64,000 bases of DNA from Arsenicitalea aurantiaca (GTDB taxonomy: Bacteria; Pseudomonadota; Alphaproteobacteria; Rhizobiales; Devosiaceae), in assembly GCF_003994485.1 (NCBI RefSeq), contig NZ_RZNJ01000003.1, positions 525-64,524 of the forward strand, written 5' to 3'. Below the pieces are notes generated by a model. That model saw only the letters and a list, made by a program, of their open reading frames with translations. It made no database searches and had not been told where the DNA came from. Shown piece by piece: positions 18,071 to 29,028 of the stretch (positions within the stretch are counted from its first letter, which is position 1; each line of letters opens with the position of its first letter). The translations under genes were made by a program, and so were the position numbers.

Positions 18071-19980
18071 GCCGAGCCTTCGGGCTTCCCGAGGCGCATG
18101 GAGCGGCGAAGTGCCGATAGCGGTACTTCGATTTCGACTCGAAGCCCGTCCGCGTCCCAGTGCCGCTCATAGCTCCCCTGGAGCTGCCCTTCGACACTGA
18201 GCTTCATCAGCCGCGAGCCGAACCCCTCTCCTGTGCCGGGGCCCAGCGTCGGCACGCCCGTTTCCTTCCACGTCAGATGGTAGCGCTCGCCGAGCCCTCG
18301 GGCGCGGATGGTCACCTGTCCGCCCGTATGGGCCAGCGCGCCATATTTGGCCGAGTTCGTCGCCAGTTCGTGAAAGATCAGCGCGAGCGGCGTCGCCGGT
18401 CCGTCGTCGATCGGGGCATCCTCGCCTTCGAAGACGAGCCGCCCGTCACCCTCGGCGCAATAGGGCTTGAGGAGTTCGGCGACGAGCGCGAACAGCGAGT
18501 TCTGGTCGAAGACCGGCCGTGACGCTGTGGAATGCGGGCGCACGAAATCATGCGCCTTCCCCAGCGCCAGGATCCGCTGCCGCAATTGCTCGGCGAACTC
18601 CCGCATCTCGGGGTGGGTGCGCGCGGACAGCCCCACGATCGCTGTCACCACCGCAAAGATGTTCTTGATGCGGTGGCTCAACTCCTGCGCCACCACCTCG
18701 CGCTCCTCGGCGATGCGCTTGGAATCGTCGATATCGGTACAGGTCCCGATCCAGCGCTGGATCGTGCCGGTCTCGTCGCGGATCGGCAACGCGCGCCCCA
18801 GCACCCAACGATAGACCCCGCTATGGTGCCTCAGCCGATACTCGATGTGATAGGGCTCACCGGTTTCGAGCGCCTCCCGCCACACGCCCCAGGCGCGCGG
18901 CTGGTCCTCGGGGTGGAAGACCCCGGCCCAGCCCTCGCCGTCGGTCGAGCCGGGCGTCGTCCCGGTGAACTCGTACCAGCGGGCATTGTAGTAGTCGTGG
19001 AAGCCGTCCGGCCGCGTCGCCCATACCATCTGCGGCATGGTGTCGGCGAGAATGCGGAAGCGCGCTTCGCTCTCGGCGGCCGCCGCGGCGGCAAGCTTCT
19101 GCTCGGTGATATCAACCGCCACGCCCGGGAAATGGGTCGGGGTACCGCTTTCGTCGCGCCGCACCTGGCCCGAGGCCAGCACCCAGCGCGTCCGCTCGCC
19201 GCCTCCGAGCACACGGTACTCGCTGCGGTACGACCCGCCCTCGGCGATCGACTTCTCGATTGCCGCGCGAACCGGTCCATGATCGTCCGGATGGATGGCC
19301 TCGACGAAGCGCGCAATGGGAATGCCCTGCGCCGCCGCGACCGGGTCGATGCCGTAGAATTCGGCAAACCGCGGATCGGCCGTCACCCTGTCCGCCGCGA
19401 TGTCCCAGTCCCAGGTGCCCACCATCAGCGAGCCCCCGAGCGCCATTTCGAGCTTTTCCTGGGTCGCCCGCAGCCGGCGCTCGGCCACCACGCGCTCGGT
19501 CGTCTCGATGACGACCGCGAGCACGCCGAGCGGCTTGCCGTCATCGTCGAGGATGGGGCTGTAGGTCAGATCGAACCAGGCCGAGGCGAGCTCGCCGGTG
19601 CGGTTGAGCGTCAGTTCCTGGTCGGCAAAAGTCACCGTCTCGCCGGTCGAGGCGCGCGCGATCTGCTGGTCGGTGAAATCGGCGATCTCGGGCCAGGCCT
19701 CGCAAACCGGCAGCCCGAAGATCTCCGGGTGTTTGGGCCCGGCGATGACCGCATAGCCGTCATTGTAGACGAGCCGCGCGCGCGGCCCGATCATCAGCGC
19801 CATGGCGACCGGCGACAGCATCATCGCGCGCACCGCGCCCTTCAGCGCCTCCGGCCAGGACCGGGGCTCGCCCAGTTCCGTGCCGCACCAGTTGAACCGG
19901 TCAAAGCGCGCGACCGTGTCGCGGGCGTAAACGCGCTCGCGCAGGGTGCCGTCCGCGATGTGGAACAAGGCATGCGGCAT
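18061..19980 (-). CDS. HWE-family sensor histidine kinase with three PAS domains
   Basis: 639 residues, with no membrane segment, so a cytoplasmic sensor. It has three PAS/PAC units (about 55-160, 180-295 and 305-420; second begins TWDWDIAADRVTADPRF). The phospho-acceptor is H436 in QELSHRIKNIFAVV, and the HWE-type ATPase domain shows HELATNSAKYGAL and LTWKETGVP. HWE kinases usually signal in general-stress, light or other small-molecule pathways, and the PAS domains could bind flavin, haem or ligands. No cysteine typical of a LOV NCRF motif is visible, so blue-light sensing is not supported. It is convergent with the receiver gene; it and the receiver are the likely partners. Confidence 0.88.
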   Translation of the reverse strand: MPHALFHIADGTLRERVYARDTVARFDRFNWCGTELGEPRSWPEALKGAVRAMMLSPVAMALMIGPRARLVYNDGYAVIAGPKHPEIFGLPVCEAWPEIADFTDQQIARASTGETVTFADQELTLNRTGELASAWFDLTYSPILDDDGKPLGVLAVVIETTERVVAERRLRATQEKLEMALGGSLMVGTWDWDIAADRVTADPRFAEFYGIDPVAAAQGIPIARFVEAIHPDDHGPVRAAIEKSIAEGGSYRSEYRVLGGGERTRWVLASGQVRRDESGTPTHFPGVAVDITEQKLAAAAAAESEARFRILADTMPQMVWATRPDGFHDYYNARWYEFTGTTPGSTDGEGWAGVFHPEDQPRAWGVWREALETGEPYHIEYRLRHHSGVYRWVLGRALPIRDETGTIQRWIGTCTDIDDSKRIAEEREVVAQELSHRIKNIFAVVTAIVGLSARTHPEMREFAEQLRQRILALGKAHDFVRPHSTASRPVFDQNSLFALVAELLKPYCAEGDGRLVFEGEDAPIDDGPATPLALIFHELATNSAKYGALAHTGGQVTIRARGLGERYHLTWKETGVPTLGPGTGEGFGSRLMKLSVEGQLQGSYERHWDADGLRVEIEVPLSALRRSMRLGKPEGSAQE

Positions 19981-20103
19981 GGTGCGTTCTCTGTCTCCCG
20001 GTGACGGAGCGCCGGGCGACGCTCGTGACAGAGCCCTAACGGCCCGCAGGTGATTCTATAGGCGATCACGCCGCGGGCTGCATTTCATTATTTTATGACT
20101 GCG

Positions 20104-21480
20104 TCATCCCGCAGCGCGCTGCCGGTCCCGCGCCGGACGCTGCGATCCGACCTCCTCGGCGACGAGGAAGGCCAGTTCCAGCGCCTGGCTGGCGTTGAGG
20201 CGCGGGTCGCAATAGGTGTGATAGCGGTCCTGAAGCGTCGCCTCGGTCACCGCGGCCACCCCGCCCACGCACTCGGTCACGTCGTCGCCGGTCATCTCGA
20301 TATGGATGCCCCCGGCATAGGTGCCCATCTCGCGGTGGACGTGGAAGAACGCCTTCACCTCCTCGAGCACCCGGTCGAAGGGCCGCGTCTTGTAGCCGTT
20401 CGAAGCCTTGATCGTGTTGCCGTGCATGGGGTCCGAACACCACACCACAGTCCGTCCGGCGCGCTGCACCGTCTCGATCAGCCGCGGCAGATGGTCGGCG
20501 ACCTTCTCGTGCCCGAACCGGCCGATGAGCGTGATGCGCCCTGCCTCGTCCTCGGGGTTGAGCTTGTCGAGCAGCTTCAGCAGGTCGTCCGAGGAGAGGC
20601 TCGGCCCGCACTTAATGCCGATGGGATTGCGGATGCCCGAGAAATATTCCACATGCGCGGCGTCCGGCTGGCGCGTGCGATCCCCGATCCAGAGCATGTG
20701 GCCCGAGGTCGCGTACCACTCATTGGTGATTGAGTCGCGCCGCGTCAGCGCCTCCTCATAGCCCAGCAGCAGCGCTTCGTGGCTCGTGAAGAACCGCGTC
20801 TCGCGCAGCGCCGGCGTGTTCTCGGGCGTCAGCCCCAGCGCGCGCATGAAATCGATCGCGTCGTCGATCTTGGTCGCGAGTTCCTCGAAGCGCGGATAGG
20901 CGTTCGAGCCCTTCATGAAGCCCATCGTCCATTCATGGACGCGCGCGAGGTTGGCATAGCCGCCGCTGGCGAAGGCCCGCAGCAGGTTCAGCGTCGCCGC
21001 CGACTGGCGGTACGCCATCAGCAGCCGCTCGGGATCGGGCGTGCGCGCGGCTTCGGTGAAGGCGATGTCGTTGATGATGTCGCCGCGATAGCTCGGCAGC
21101 GTCACTCCGTCGATCGTCTCGCTGTCGGACGAGCGCGGCTTGGCGAACTGGCCCGCGATGCGCCCGACCTTCACCACCGGCTTGCTCGCGCCATGGGTCA
21201 GCACCACGGCCATCTGCAGGAAGACGCGGAAGAAGTCGCGGATGTGGTCCGCGCCATGCTCGGCAAAGCTCTCCGCGCAATCCCCGCCCTGCAACAGGAA
21301 CGCTTCGCCGCGCGACACGGCGGCCAGCCGCTCCTTGAGGTCGCGCGCCTCCCCGGCAAACACCAGCGGCGGGAAGGTGTGCAACTGCCCTTCGGCATCG
21401 CGCAGGCGGTCGGGATTGGGATAGGCGGGCACCTGCGAGATCGGCTTCTGCCGCCAGCTGCTCGGGGTCCAGGTGCTCAT
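20104..21480 (-). CDS. Class II (plant-type) DAHP synthase
   Basis: Joins phosphoenolpyruvate and erythrose-4-phosphate, the first step of the shikimate pathway. 458 residues from ATG 21480, which opens [21 protein letters not shown]. Class II hallmarks are [41 protein letters not shown] and [11 protein letters not shown] (metal and substrate ligands). The longer frame upstream runs antisense-like through the end of gor and is not real. It is 77 nt downstream of gor on the same strand and may or may not be co-transcribed. Both aroF and aroG names are in use for this enzyme class, so I give no symbol. Confidence 0.94.
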   Translation of the reverse strand: MSTWTPSSWRQKPISQVPAYPNPDRLRDAEGQLHTFPPLVFAGEARDLKERLAAVSRGEAFLLQGGDCAESFAEHGADHIRDFFRVFLQMAVVLTHGASKPVVKVGRIAGQFAKPRSSDSETIDGVTLPSYRGDIINDIAFTEAARTPDPERLLMAYRQSAATLNLLRAFASGGYANLARVHEWTMGFMKGSNAYPRFEELATKIDDAIDFMRALGLTPENTPALRETRFFTSHEALLLGYEEALTRRDSITNEWYATSGHMLWIGDRTRQPDAAHVEYFSGIRNPIGIKCGPSLSSDDLLKLLDKLNPEDEAGRITLIGRFGHEKVADHLPRLIETVQRAGRTVVWCSDPMHGNTIKASNGYKTRPFDRVLEEVKAFFHVHREMGTYAGGIHIEMTGDDVTECVGGVAAVTEATLQDRYHTYCDPRLNASQALELAFLVAEEVGSQRPARDRQRAAG

Positions 21481-21557
21481 GGGCTGCTCGCTATCTGCTC
21501 TTTTGGCAATGCCGCGCGGTCTATCAAGCTCGGGCTGGCCTGCCAATAGGCTTTTGG

Positions 21558-22934
21558 TCAGACCTTTTCGCCCTTCCGGTAACGAATGCTCGGGGATTTG
21601 AACGTCACGAGTTCCTCGGCCGCCGTCGGATGCACCGCGATGGCGCGGTCGAAATCGGCCTTGTCGGCCTTCATCGCCATGGGCACGGCGACCAGCTGCA
21701 CGAGTTCGGCCGCGCCGGGCCCCAGGATATGGCAGCCGATCACCCGCCCGCCATCGGCCAGCGTCACGAGCTTCATCACCATGCGTTCCGAGCGGTCCGA
21801 AAGCGTATTGATCATCGGCCGGAAGCGCGCGACGTAGACATCGACATCGCCATGGGCAGCGACCGCATCGGCCTCGGTGAGCCCGATCACGCCGACTTCG
21901 GGTTCGGAAAAGACCGCCGTCGCGATCTGGGAATGGTCGACCTCGGTGGGGTTGTCGTTGAACACCGTCTCGGCAAAGGCCGAGCCCTCGCGGATCGCGA
22001 CCGGGGTCAGCGCCGCACGCCCCGTCACGTCCCCCACCGCATAGATCGAGGGGCAGGAGGTCTGCGAACGCGCATCCACCGCAATGGCGCCCCGATCGGT
22101 GAGGCTGACGCCCACCGTCTCGAGCCCGAGCCCCGTCACGTTCGGCGTCCGCCCGGTGGCGAACATCACCGCCCCATAGGGCGCGACCACGCCCGAGGAA
22201 TAGGTGACCGACACGTCCTCGCCCGCCTTTTCCAGCTTCTGGATCGTGCAATCATAGATGAAGTCGATGCCGCGCAGTTGCATGCCCGCTTCGAGCGCGA
22301 CGCGGATGTCCTCGTCGAAGCCCCGGAGGATCCGGTCGCCGCGATAGAGCACCGTCGTCTTGACCCCGAGGCCCGAAAAGATTGTCGCGAATTCGAGCGC
22401 CACATAGCCCCCGCCTTCGATCAGGATCGAATGCGGCAGGGTCTTGAGGTGAAACGCCTCGTTGGAGGTGATGCCGAGCTCATGGCCCGGGATCGCGGGC
22501 ACATAGGGCTTGCCGCCCGTCGCGATGAGGATGTGGCGCGCCTCAAGATCGCGCCCTTCGGAGACGAGGTGGACGGTGTTGGGCCCCCGGATCACGCCGC
22601 GGTCGCGGATGATCTCGACGCCCGGCTTTTCGAGCGCGGCGACATAGGCGCTTTCGAGCCGGGCGATCTCCTTGTCCTTGTTGGCAACCAGGGTCGGCCA
22701 GTCGAAGCTGGCGTCCACCGTCCAGCCGAAAGTCGGGGCGATCTCGAAGAGATCGGAAAACCGGCTTGCATAGACGAAGAGCTTCTTGGGCACGCAGCCG
22801 CGGATCACGCAGGTTCCGCCCACCCGGTATTCCTCGATCACCGCCACGCGCGCGCCGAAGCCGGCCGCCATTCGCGCAGCGCGCACGCCACCCGATCCTG
22901 CACCGATCACCACGAGGTCATAGGCGTTGCTCAC
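21558..22934 (-). CDS. gor: Glutathione-disulfide reductase
   Basis: FAD-dependent NADPH:GSSG oxidoreductase, 458 residues. It begins [20 protein letters not shown] (FAD Rossmann motif). The redox disulfide is in [13 protein letters not shown], the NADPH-binding region in [16 protein letters not shown], and the catalytic His-Glu in HPTAAEELV near the C-terminus. The start is GTG 22934, preceded by GGAGA seven bases upstream; the longer frame would add a non-homologous Cys-rich tail. The order rpiA, DUF2059, gor is conserved in rhizobia, but here a strong terminator separates DUF2059 from gor. Confidence 0.95.
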   Translation of the reverse strand: MSNAYDLVVIGAGSGGVRAARMAAGFGARVAVIEEYRVGGTCVIRGCVPKKLFVYASRFSDLFEIAPTFGWTVDASFDWPTLVANKDKEIARLESAYVAALEKPGVEIIRDRGVIRGPNTVHLVSEGRDLEARHILIATGGKPYVPAIPGHELGITSNEAFHLKTLPHSILIEGGGYVALEFATIFSGLGVKTTVLYRGDRILRGFDEDIRVALEAGMQLRGIDFIYDCTIQKLEKAGEDVSVTYSSGVVAPYGAVMFATGRTPNVTGLGLETVGVSLTDRGAIAVDARSQTSCPSIYAVGDVTGRAALTPVAIREGSAFAETVFNDNPTEVDHSQIATAVFSEPEVGVIGLTEADAVAAHGDVDVYVARFRPMINTLSDRSERMVMKLVTLADGGRVIGCHILGPGAAELVQLVAVPMAMKADKADFDRAIAVHPTAAEELVTFKSPSIRYRKGEKV

Positions 22935-22979
22935 GAGGCGTCTCCGTTGTTCTTCAGGTCCCGGGGGGTAAATGCACAC

Positions 22980-23006
22980 AAAAAAGGCCCCGCACAAGGC
23001 GGGGCC
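22980..23006 (-). terminator. Rho-independent terminator after the DUF2059 gene
   Basis: On the minus strand an 8-bp perfect stem (GGCCCCGC with GCGGGGCC, loop of five) is followed by six Ts. It lies 26 nt past the DUF2059 stop and 45 nt before the gor start, so gor probably has its own promoter in the short gap or relies on read-through. Confidence 0.9.
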
Positions 23007-23031
23007 CGGTCGCGCCGGCCTGTGGCGGCGC

Positions 23032-23559
23032 CTAGAATTCGTGTCCGGCGGTGCGCAGCTCCGAGCGCACCCGCGCGAAGAACTCGGTCCGCAGATTGTT
23101 CTGGAAAACCTGCATCACCGCGGCGATGTCGCTGCTGATCGTCGAGTTGACTTCGGCAAGCTTGGCGCCCACCGGCGTCTCGTAGAAATCGACGATCGCC
23201 TGCAATTCCTCGATGGTGAAACGCAGCGCATAGAGCCGCCCGAACTGGTCGAGCAGTTCGCCCTTGCGCGCGGCATAATGCTGGAGGGTCGTGCTGATCG
23301 CGTCGTCGACCGGCTCGCGCAGATCGGGGTTCTGGCGGAGGATCGTCCGCTGGCTCTCGATGGCGGTCTCGATCAGCGCCACTTCATAGATGCCGGCGCG
23401 GTCGGTCAGCTCGACATATTTGCGGCCGAGCGCGACATGCTCGGGCGCGAGTTCCTGCGCGGTTGCCGGTGCGGCGAGTGCCAGCATCGGTAGTGCCACA
23501 GCCACGGCTGCGAGCCGCACGAATCGCTGTCTGAGCCCCATGGTCGTCCTCTTGTTCAT
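23032..23559 (-). CDS. DUF2059 secreted protein
   Basis: 175 residues. A signal peptide (MNKRTTMGLRQRF, then hydrophobic VALPMLALAAPATAQ) is followed by an all-helical region with the DUF2059 pattern: YAARKGELLDQFGRLYA, FTIEELQAIVDFYETPVGAKL and a helical C-terminus. The fold resembles repeats of the TPR-like helical class, and its function is unknown. It is always close to rpiA and gor in related genomes, so a periplasmic role linked to redox or sugar metabolism has been suggested by context only. The start is ATG 23559, 37 nt after rpiA, and it is likely co-transcribed with rpiA. Confidence 0.85.
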   Translation of the reverse strand: MNKRTTMGLRQRFVRLAAVAVALPMLALAAPATAQELAPEHVALGRKYVELTDRAGIYEVALIETAIESQRTILRQNPDLREPVDDAISTTLQHYAARKGELLDQFGRLYALRFTIEELQAIVDFYETPVGAKLAEVNSTISSDIAAVMQVFQNNLRTEFFARVRSELRTAGHEF

Positions 23560-23596
23560 CGTCTGCTTCCCGATGCCTTGGATAAAGGCCCCTCGC

Positions 23597-24289
23597 CTAG
23601 GCGTCCAGTGTCGTGATCCCGTCCGCGCCCGCAACATAGGCCCGCCTGCACAGCGACAGGAACAGGCCATGCTGGACCACGCCCGCAATCTCCAGCAGGG
23701 CCGCCGACAGCGCTTCTGGGCGGGAAATGCGGCCAAAAAAAGCATCGACGACGTGATGTCCGCCATCGGTCACGAAGGGTTTCCCGTCGCTTGTGAGCCG
23801 CGGACGCAGGTCACCTTCAGCCTCGAAATCTTCCATCACCCGCCGGATCGCCCGTTCGGTCGCCCCCTGCCCGAAGATGTTGACTTCCACCGGAAGCGGA
23901 AAGCGCCCGAGCACATCCACGCACTTGCTCTGGTCCGCAATCACGATCATGCGACCCGATGCTGCCGCGACGATCTTTTCGCGCAGGAGCGCCCCGCCAC
24001 CACCCTTGATGAGGGCGAGCCCCGGGCCGATCTCGTCGGCCCCGTCGATCGTCAGGTCGAGCTCTGGGGTGGCCTCTAAGTCGGTGAGCGGAATGCCGAG
24101 CTCGCTCGCCTGCTTTGCCGTCTTCTCGGAGGTGGGCACGCAGAGGACGTCGAAGCCCTTGGCGACCTCGATGCCGAGAAGATCCACGAAATGCCAGGCC
24201 GTGGAGCCGGTCCCGAGCCCGAGCCGCATTCCGGGCTTGACCTCGGCCAGTGCCGACCGCGCCGCTTCGCGTTTCAGATCTTCGCTCAT
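23597..24289 (-). CDS. rpiA: Ribose-5-phosphate isomerase A
   Basis: Interconverts ribose 5-phosphate and ribulose 5-phosphate in the pentose phosphate pathway. 230 residues, the normal family length. Motifs are [40 protein letters not shown] (catalytic Asp) and [16 protein letters not shown] (catalytic Glu and Lys). The start ATG 24289 ([14 protein letters not shown]) has GGAGG five bases upstream. Earlier in-frame starts lack this. It heads the rpiA-DUF2059 pair. Confidence 0.95.
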   Translation of the reverse strand: MSEDLKREAARSALAEVKPGMRLGLGTGSTAWHFVDLLGIEVAKGFDVLCVPTSEKTAKQASELGIPLTDLEATPELDLTIDGADEIGPGLALIKGGGGALLREKIVAAASGRMIVIADQSKCVDVLGRFPLPVEVNIFGQGATERAIRRVMEDFEAEGDLRPRLTSDGKPFVTDGGHHVVDAFFGRISRPEALSAALLEIAGVVQHGLFLSLCRRAYVAGADGITTLDA

Positions 24290-24396
24290 CACACCCTCCA
24301 TGCTCGGAGCGGTGCTATTGAGGGCGGGAATGGCTGTCAACCGGCCCGATCACGCATTGGTGAACGCCCTTCGTAGCAACATGGCAACACATTGCG

Positions 24397-24417
24397 CATT
24401 ACGTGGTCATTATGTGG
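24397..24417. repeat. Direct repeat CATTA(C/T)GTGG x2, 11-bp period
   Basis: CATTACGTGG and CATTATGTGG lie one base apart, in the divergent gap between rpiA and the L,D-transpeptidase gene, about 100 nt upstream of the latter. The spacing of one helical turn suits a tandemly bound regulator. No regulator is identified. Confidence 0.35.
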
Positions 24418-24513
24418 CCGAATCCGGGCAGGGTCGTCTTACGGGGCAGCCGGAAAGCGGTTAGGGGAAATCATTGCGCCCGCGTGGCGCGACTGTCAGA
24501 GGCACAGTGAGAC

Positions 24514-25113
24514 ATGAGGACTTTGAAATTGTTGGCGGCCGCCTTCGCGGCTCTCCTGGTCAGCTTTTCGCTCGTCGCGCCCGCTACGGCGGCGCGGGTC
24601 TACAATTTCGACACCAACACCTGGGAAACCCAGGCCGAGGCAGCGACGACGCGTCGTGCGCCGCGCGGCAGCTCGATCCCGCGTGAAATCGTCGCCTATT
24701 CCGGCAAGGAGCGTCCCGGCACCATCATCGTCGAGACGTCCGAGCGCCGGCTCTACCTCGTGCTCGAAGACGGCAAGGCCATGAAGTATGGCGTCGGCGT
24801 CGGCCGCGACGGCTTCCGCTGGGCCGGCACCCACAAGATCACCCGCAAGGCCGAATGGCCGGGCTGGACCCCTCCCCCCGCCATGCGCAAGCGCCAGCCC
24901 GAGCTGCCCGCCTTCATGCCTGGCGGCCCGGACAACCCGCTCGGTGCGCGCGCGCTCTATATCGGCTCGACGCTCTATCGCCTTCATGGCACGTCCGAGC
25001 CCTGGACCATCGGCCATGCCGTATCCTCGGGCTGCATTCGCCTCACCAATGAGGACGTGATCGATCTCTATGAGCGGGCCCGCGTCGGCGCCACGGTCAT
25101 CGTGCGGCACTGA
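24514..25113 (+). CDS. L,D-transpeptidase (YkuD domain)
   Basis: 199 residues with a Sec signal peptide (hydrophobic LLAAAFAALLVSFSL, cleavage near ATAA). The YkuD catalytic motif is H158-G, 13 intervening residues, then S172-G-C174-I-R, with C174 the nucleophile. These periplasmic enzymes make 3-3 cross-links in peptidoglycan or attach proteins to it. The N-terminal spacer of about 40 residues (NFDTNTWETQAEAAT) is typical of Hyphomicrobiales members, which have many paralogues. It is a monocistronic gene with its own terminator downstream. Confidence 0.93.
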   Translation: MRTLKLLAAAFAALLVSFSLVAPATAARVYNFDTNTWETQAEAATTRRAPRGSSIPREIVAYSGKERPGTIIVETSERRLYLVLEDGKAMKYGVGVGRDGFRWAGTHKITRKAEWPGWTPPPAMRKRQPELPAFMPGGPDNPLGARALYIGSTLYRLHGTSEPWTIGHAVSSGCIRLTNEDVIDLYERARVGATVIVRH

Positions 25114-25133
25114 GCGTTCCATTCGAGACGTCC

Positions 25134-25165
25134 GAAAGGCCGGCGCGATGCCGGCCTTTTGCTTT
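25134..25165 (+). terminator. Rho-independent terminator after the L,D-transpeptidase
   Basis: A 9-bp perfect stem AAGGCCGGC with GCCGGCCTT (loop of five) is followed by TTGCTTTTT, ending 20-50 nt past the stop codon. Confidence 0.92.
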
Positions 25166-25208
25166 TTCGGGGCTTTGTTTCTGAGGCTCGCGCCACTAGA
25201 TTGATCCG

Positions 25209-26249
25209 ATGGTTACTCTGATCGGCCAACCCGGTGATACCCCCCGCAGCGATGCCCCGCCGCTGATCGACAGCTATGGGCGGCAGATCACCTATCTGCG
25301 CATCTCGGTCACCGACCGGTGCGACTTCCGCTGCACCTACTGCATGGCCGAGGACATGCAGTTCATGCCGCGCAGCGAGATCCTGTCCTTCGAGGAAATC
25401 GAGACGATCGCCGGCGCCTTCATCGCGCGCGGGGTCCGCAAGCTCAGGCTGACGGGCGGCGAACCGCTCGTGAGGCGCGACATCATCGCTCTGGTCGAGC
25501 GCCTCGGCAGCCGGATCGGCCATGGCCTCGACGAGCTGACCATGACCACCAATGGCAGCCAGCTCGTGCGCCACGCCCCTGCCCTGGCAAAGGCCGGGAT
25601 CCGGCGGCTCAACGTCTCGGTCGATACGCTCGATCCGGAGCGCTTCGCCGCCATCACCCGCCGGGGCCGGCTCGACCAGGTGCTCGATGGCATTGCCGCG
25701 GCCGAAGCCGAAGGCATTGCCATCAAGCTCAACATGGTCGTGACCCGCGGCGTCAATGACGACGAACTGGTCCCGATGATGCAATGGGCCCATGGCCGGG
25801 GGTTCGAACTCACCCTCATCGAAGGCATGCCGCTCGGCGAGGTCGGGATCGACCGAGTCGACAGCTATCTGCCGCTGCGCAAAGTCCGCGACCGGCTCGC
25901 CGAGACCTTCACCCTCGAGCGCATCGAAAAGCGCACCGGCGGCCCCGCGCGCTATGTCCGCGTCGCCGAGACCGGGGGCGTGCTCGGCTTCATCACCCCG
26001 ATGAGCCACAATTTCTGCGAAAGCTGCAATCGCGTCCGGCTGACCGCCACCGGGCAGCTCTATCTCTGCCTCGGGCAGGACGATCGGGTCGATCTGAGGG
26101 CCGCCCTCCGCGATGGCGGCGAGGCCGGCCTCGCCGCCGCCCTCGATCATGCCATGGTCATCAAGCCCAAGGGCCACGACTTCCTGCTCGACCGCGCCCG
26201 CCCCGCAGCGCCTGCGGTCGCCCGGCACATGTCGGTCACCGGCGGCTAG
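25209..26249 (+). CDS. moaA: GTP 3',8-cyclase (molybdenum cofactor synthesis)
   Basis: Radical-SAM enzyme that, with MoaC, converts GTP to cyclic pyranopterin. 346 residues. The SAM cluster cysteines are C38, C42 and C45 in [11 protein letters not shown]. The second cluster, which binds GTP, uses C270, C273 and C287 in [11 protein letters not shown] and LYLCLG. The protein ends in the catalytically needed Gly-Gly (SVTGG). No other moa gene is in the window. It converges on the Lrp gene with three bases between the two stops. Confidence 0.96.
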   Translation: MVTLIGQPGDTPRSDAPPLIDSYGRQITYLRISVTDRCDFRCTYCMAEDMQFMPRSEILSFEEIETIAGAFIARGVRKLRLTGGEPLVRRDIIALVERLGSRIGHGLDELTMTTNGSQLVRHAPALAKAGIRRLNVSVDTLDPERFAAITRRGRLDQVLDGIAAAEAEGIAIKLNMVVTRGVNDDELVPMMQWAHGRGFELTLIEGMPLGEVGIDRVDSYLPLRKVRDRLAETFTLERIEKRTGGPARYVRVAETGGVLGFITPMSHNFCESCNRVRLTATGQLYLCLGQDDRVDLRAALRDGGEAGLAAALDHAMVIKPKGHDFLLDRARPAAPAVARHMSVTGG

Positions 26250-26252
26250 CCG

Positions 26253-26732
26253 CTATTTGTCGTCGTCGCTGACGATGGCGAACTCGAGCGGCAGCGCCGT
26301 CGTGTACTTGATCTGCCCCATCGCGAAGGACGAGCTGACATCGGTCAGCGCGATCCGGCTGATCAGCTTCTTGTAGAATGCGTCATAGGCCGCGATGTCG
26401 GGCACGACGACCCGGAGCAGATAGTCCACGTCCCCGCTCATGCGGTAGAACTCGACCACTTCGTTGAACTCGTCGACCGCCGCCGCGAATTTGCGCATCC
26501 AGGTTTCGTTGTGCTCATTGGTCTTGACCGACACGAACACCGTCACCCCGGCATTGACCTTCGCCGGATCGAGCACCGCGACCCGACCGCGGATCACCCC
26601 GTCCTCTTCCATCTTCTGGATGCGTCGCCAGCAGGGGGTGGTGGAGAGACCGACCTTGCGACCGATCTCGGCGACCGGCATCGTTGCATCTTTTTGTAAG
26701 ATTGATAAAATTTTACGGTCAATCTTGTCCAT
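26253..26732 (-). CDS. Lrp/AsnC-family transcriptional regulator
   Basis: 159 residues from ATG 26732 (MDKIDRKILSILQKDA). The N-terminal helix-turn-helix is VAEIGRKVGLSTTPCWRRIQKMEEDGVI, split here as IGRKVGLSTTPCW and RRIQKMEEDG. The C-terminal RAM/AsnC domain has MSGDVDYLLRVVVPDIAAYD, where an amino acid would bind. Such proteins sense amino acids and regulate nearby or global genes. The neighbours (moaA and a nuclease) give no hint of target. Confidence 0.92.
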   Translation of the reverse strand: MDKIDRKILSILQKDATMPVAEIGRKVGLSTTPCWRRIQKMEEDGVIRGRVAVLDPAKVNAGVTVFVSVKTNEHNETWMRKFAAAVDEFNEVVEFYRMSGDVDYLLRVVVPDIAAYDAFYKKLISRIALTDVSSSFAMGQIKYTTALPLEFAIVSDDDK

Positions 26733-26828
26733 TTCGGCCCCGAGCCTTTCAGAAATGAGTTTGCGCCAAAACGGCAATTCTGCGGCGCCTTTGGTATATC
26801 GCGCGCCCTAACCGCCAAGTCAACGCAA

Positions 26829-27443
26829 CTAAGTTGCGCCAATCAGCGTCAAAAGCCAGTTCCTGAGGCTTTCCACCCAATCAATGCTATCCCCGCCGCT
26901 CCGGCGCCAGGCCCGCGGCGATTCGAACTCGCCCTTCCACATGCCCCGGCCCGCATCCCGGGCCCGCCGCTCCTCGGCGGCATAGCCGCCCTCATTGAGC
27001 GCCAGCCCCTCCTCCACCATCACCGATCCGAGGTCGCGCCCATCGACCGAGCAGGTCGCGAGGTACCGGTCGAACTGATCCCGACCCGTCGTCTCGCAGG
27101 TAAGATTTCCGGAATTCAACAGCTGCGCCATGCGGTTACGTGCCGTGTCGCCGCACGGCCAGGCCTCCCCATCGCGCCTCGTGCAGGTTTGTCCGAGCTC
27201 CGGAGCGTCGAGGCCCACGAGCCGGATCCGCTCGCTGCCGAGCCGGAAGGAATCGCCGTCCGACACCCGGGCGCGCCCGCCCATCAGCTCCGGCGCCGGC
27301 TGCAGCAGCACCGCAACCGCGCCGGCAATCGCCAGCACCGCAAAGGGAAACAGGCTCCGCCAGAGCCCCCTCCGCACAATCCGGCGGCGTCTTGTCCGAG
27401 CCAGTTCACCGCCCCTTAACCACGATCCCGCTAGGGTTTTCAC
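26829..27443 (-). CDS. Membrane-anchored thermonuclease-like (SNase) protein
   Basis: 204 residues. A basic N-terminus and one membrane segment (about 30-47) are followed by an SNase-fold domain: VSDGDSFRLGSERIRLVGLDAPELGQTC (Ca-binding Asp and catalytic Arg region, given in parts DGDSFRLG and RIRLVGLDAPE) and GRDQFDRYLATC. The cysteine pattern (TCTRRDGEAWPCG) is typical of alphaproteobacterial members. It could be a periplasmic nuclease or only a fold relative; the second catalytic Arg and Glu are not certain. The start is GTG 27443 by length; an internal GTG is possible. Confidence 0.75.
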   Translation of the reverse strand: MKTLAGSWLRGGELARTRRRRIVRRGLWRSLFPFAVLAIAGAVAVLLQPAPELMGGRARVSDGDSFRLGSERIRLVGLDAPELGQTCTRRDGEAWPCGDTARNRMAQLLNSGNLTCETTGRDQFDRYLATCSVDGRDLGSVMVEEGLALNEGGYAAEERRARDAGRGMWKGEFESPRAWRRSGGDSIDWVESLRNWLLTLIGAT

Positions 27444-27483
27444 CAGCGTCGCGAAAGCGTTCTTTTTCGCGTTGAATTAGTAA

Positions 27484-29025
<1,542 letters not shown>

Positions 29026-29028
29026 TCC

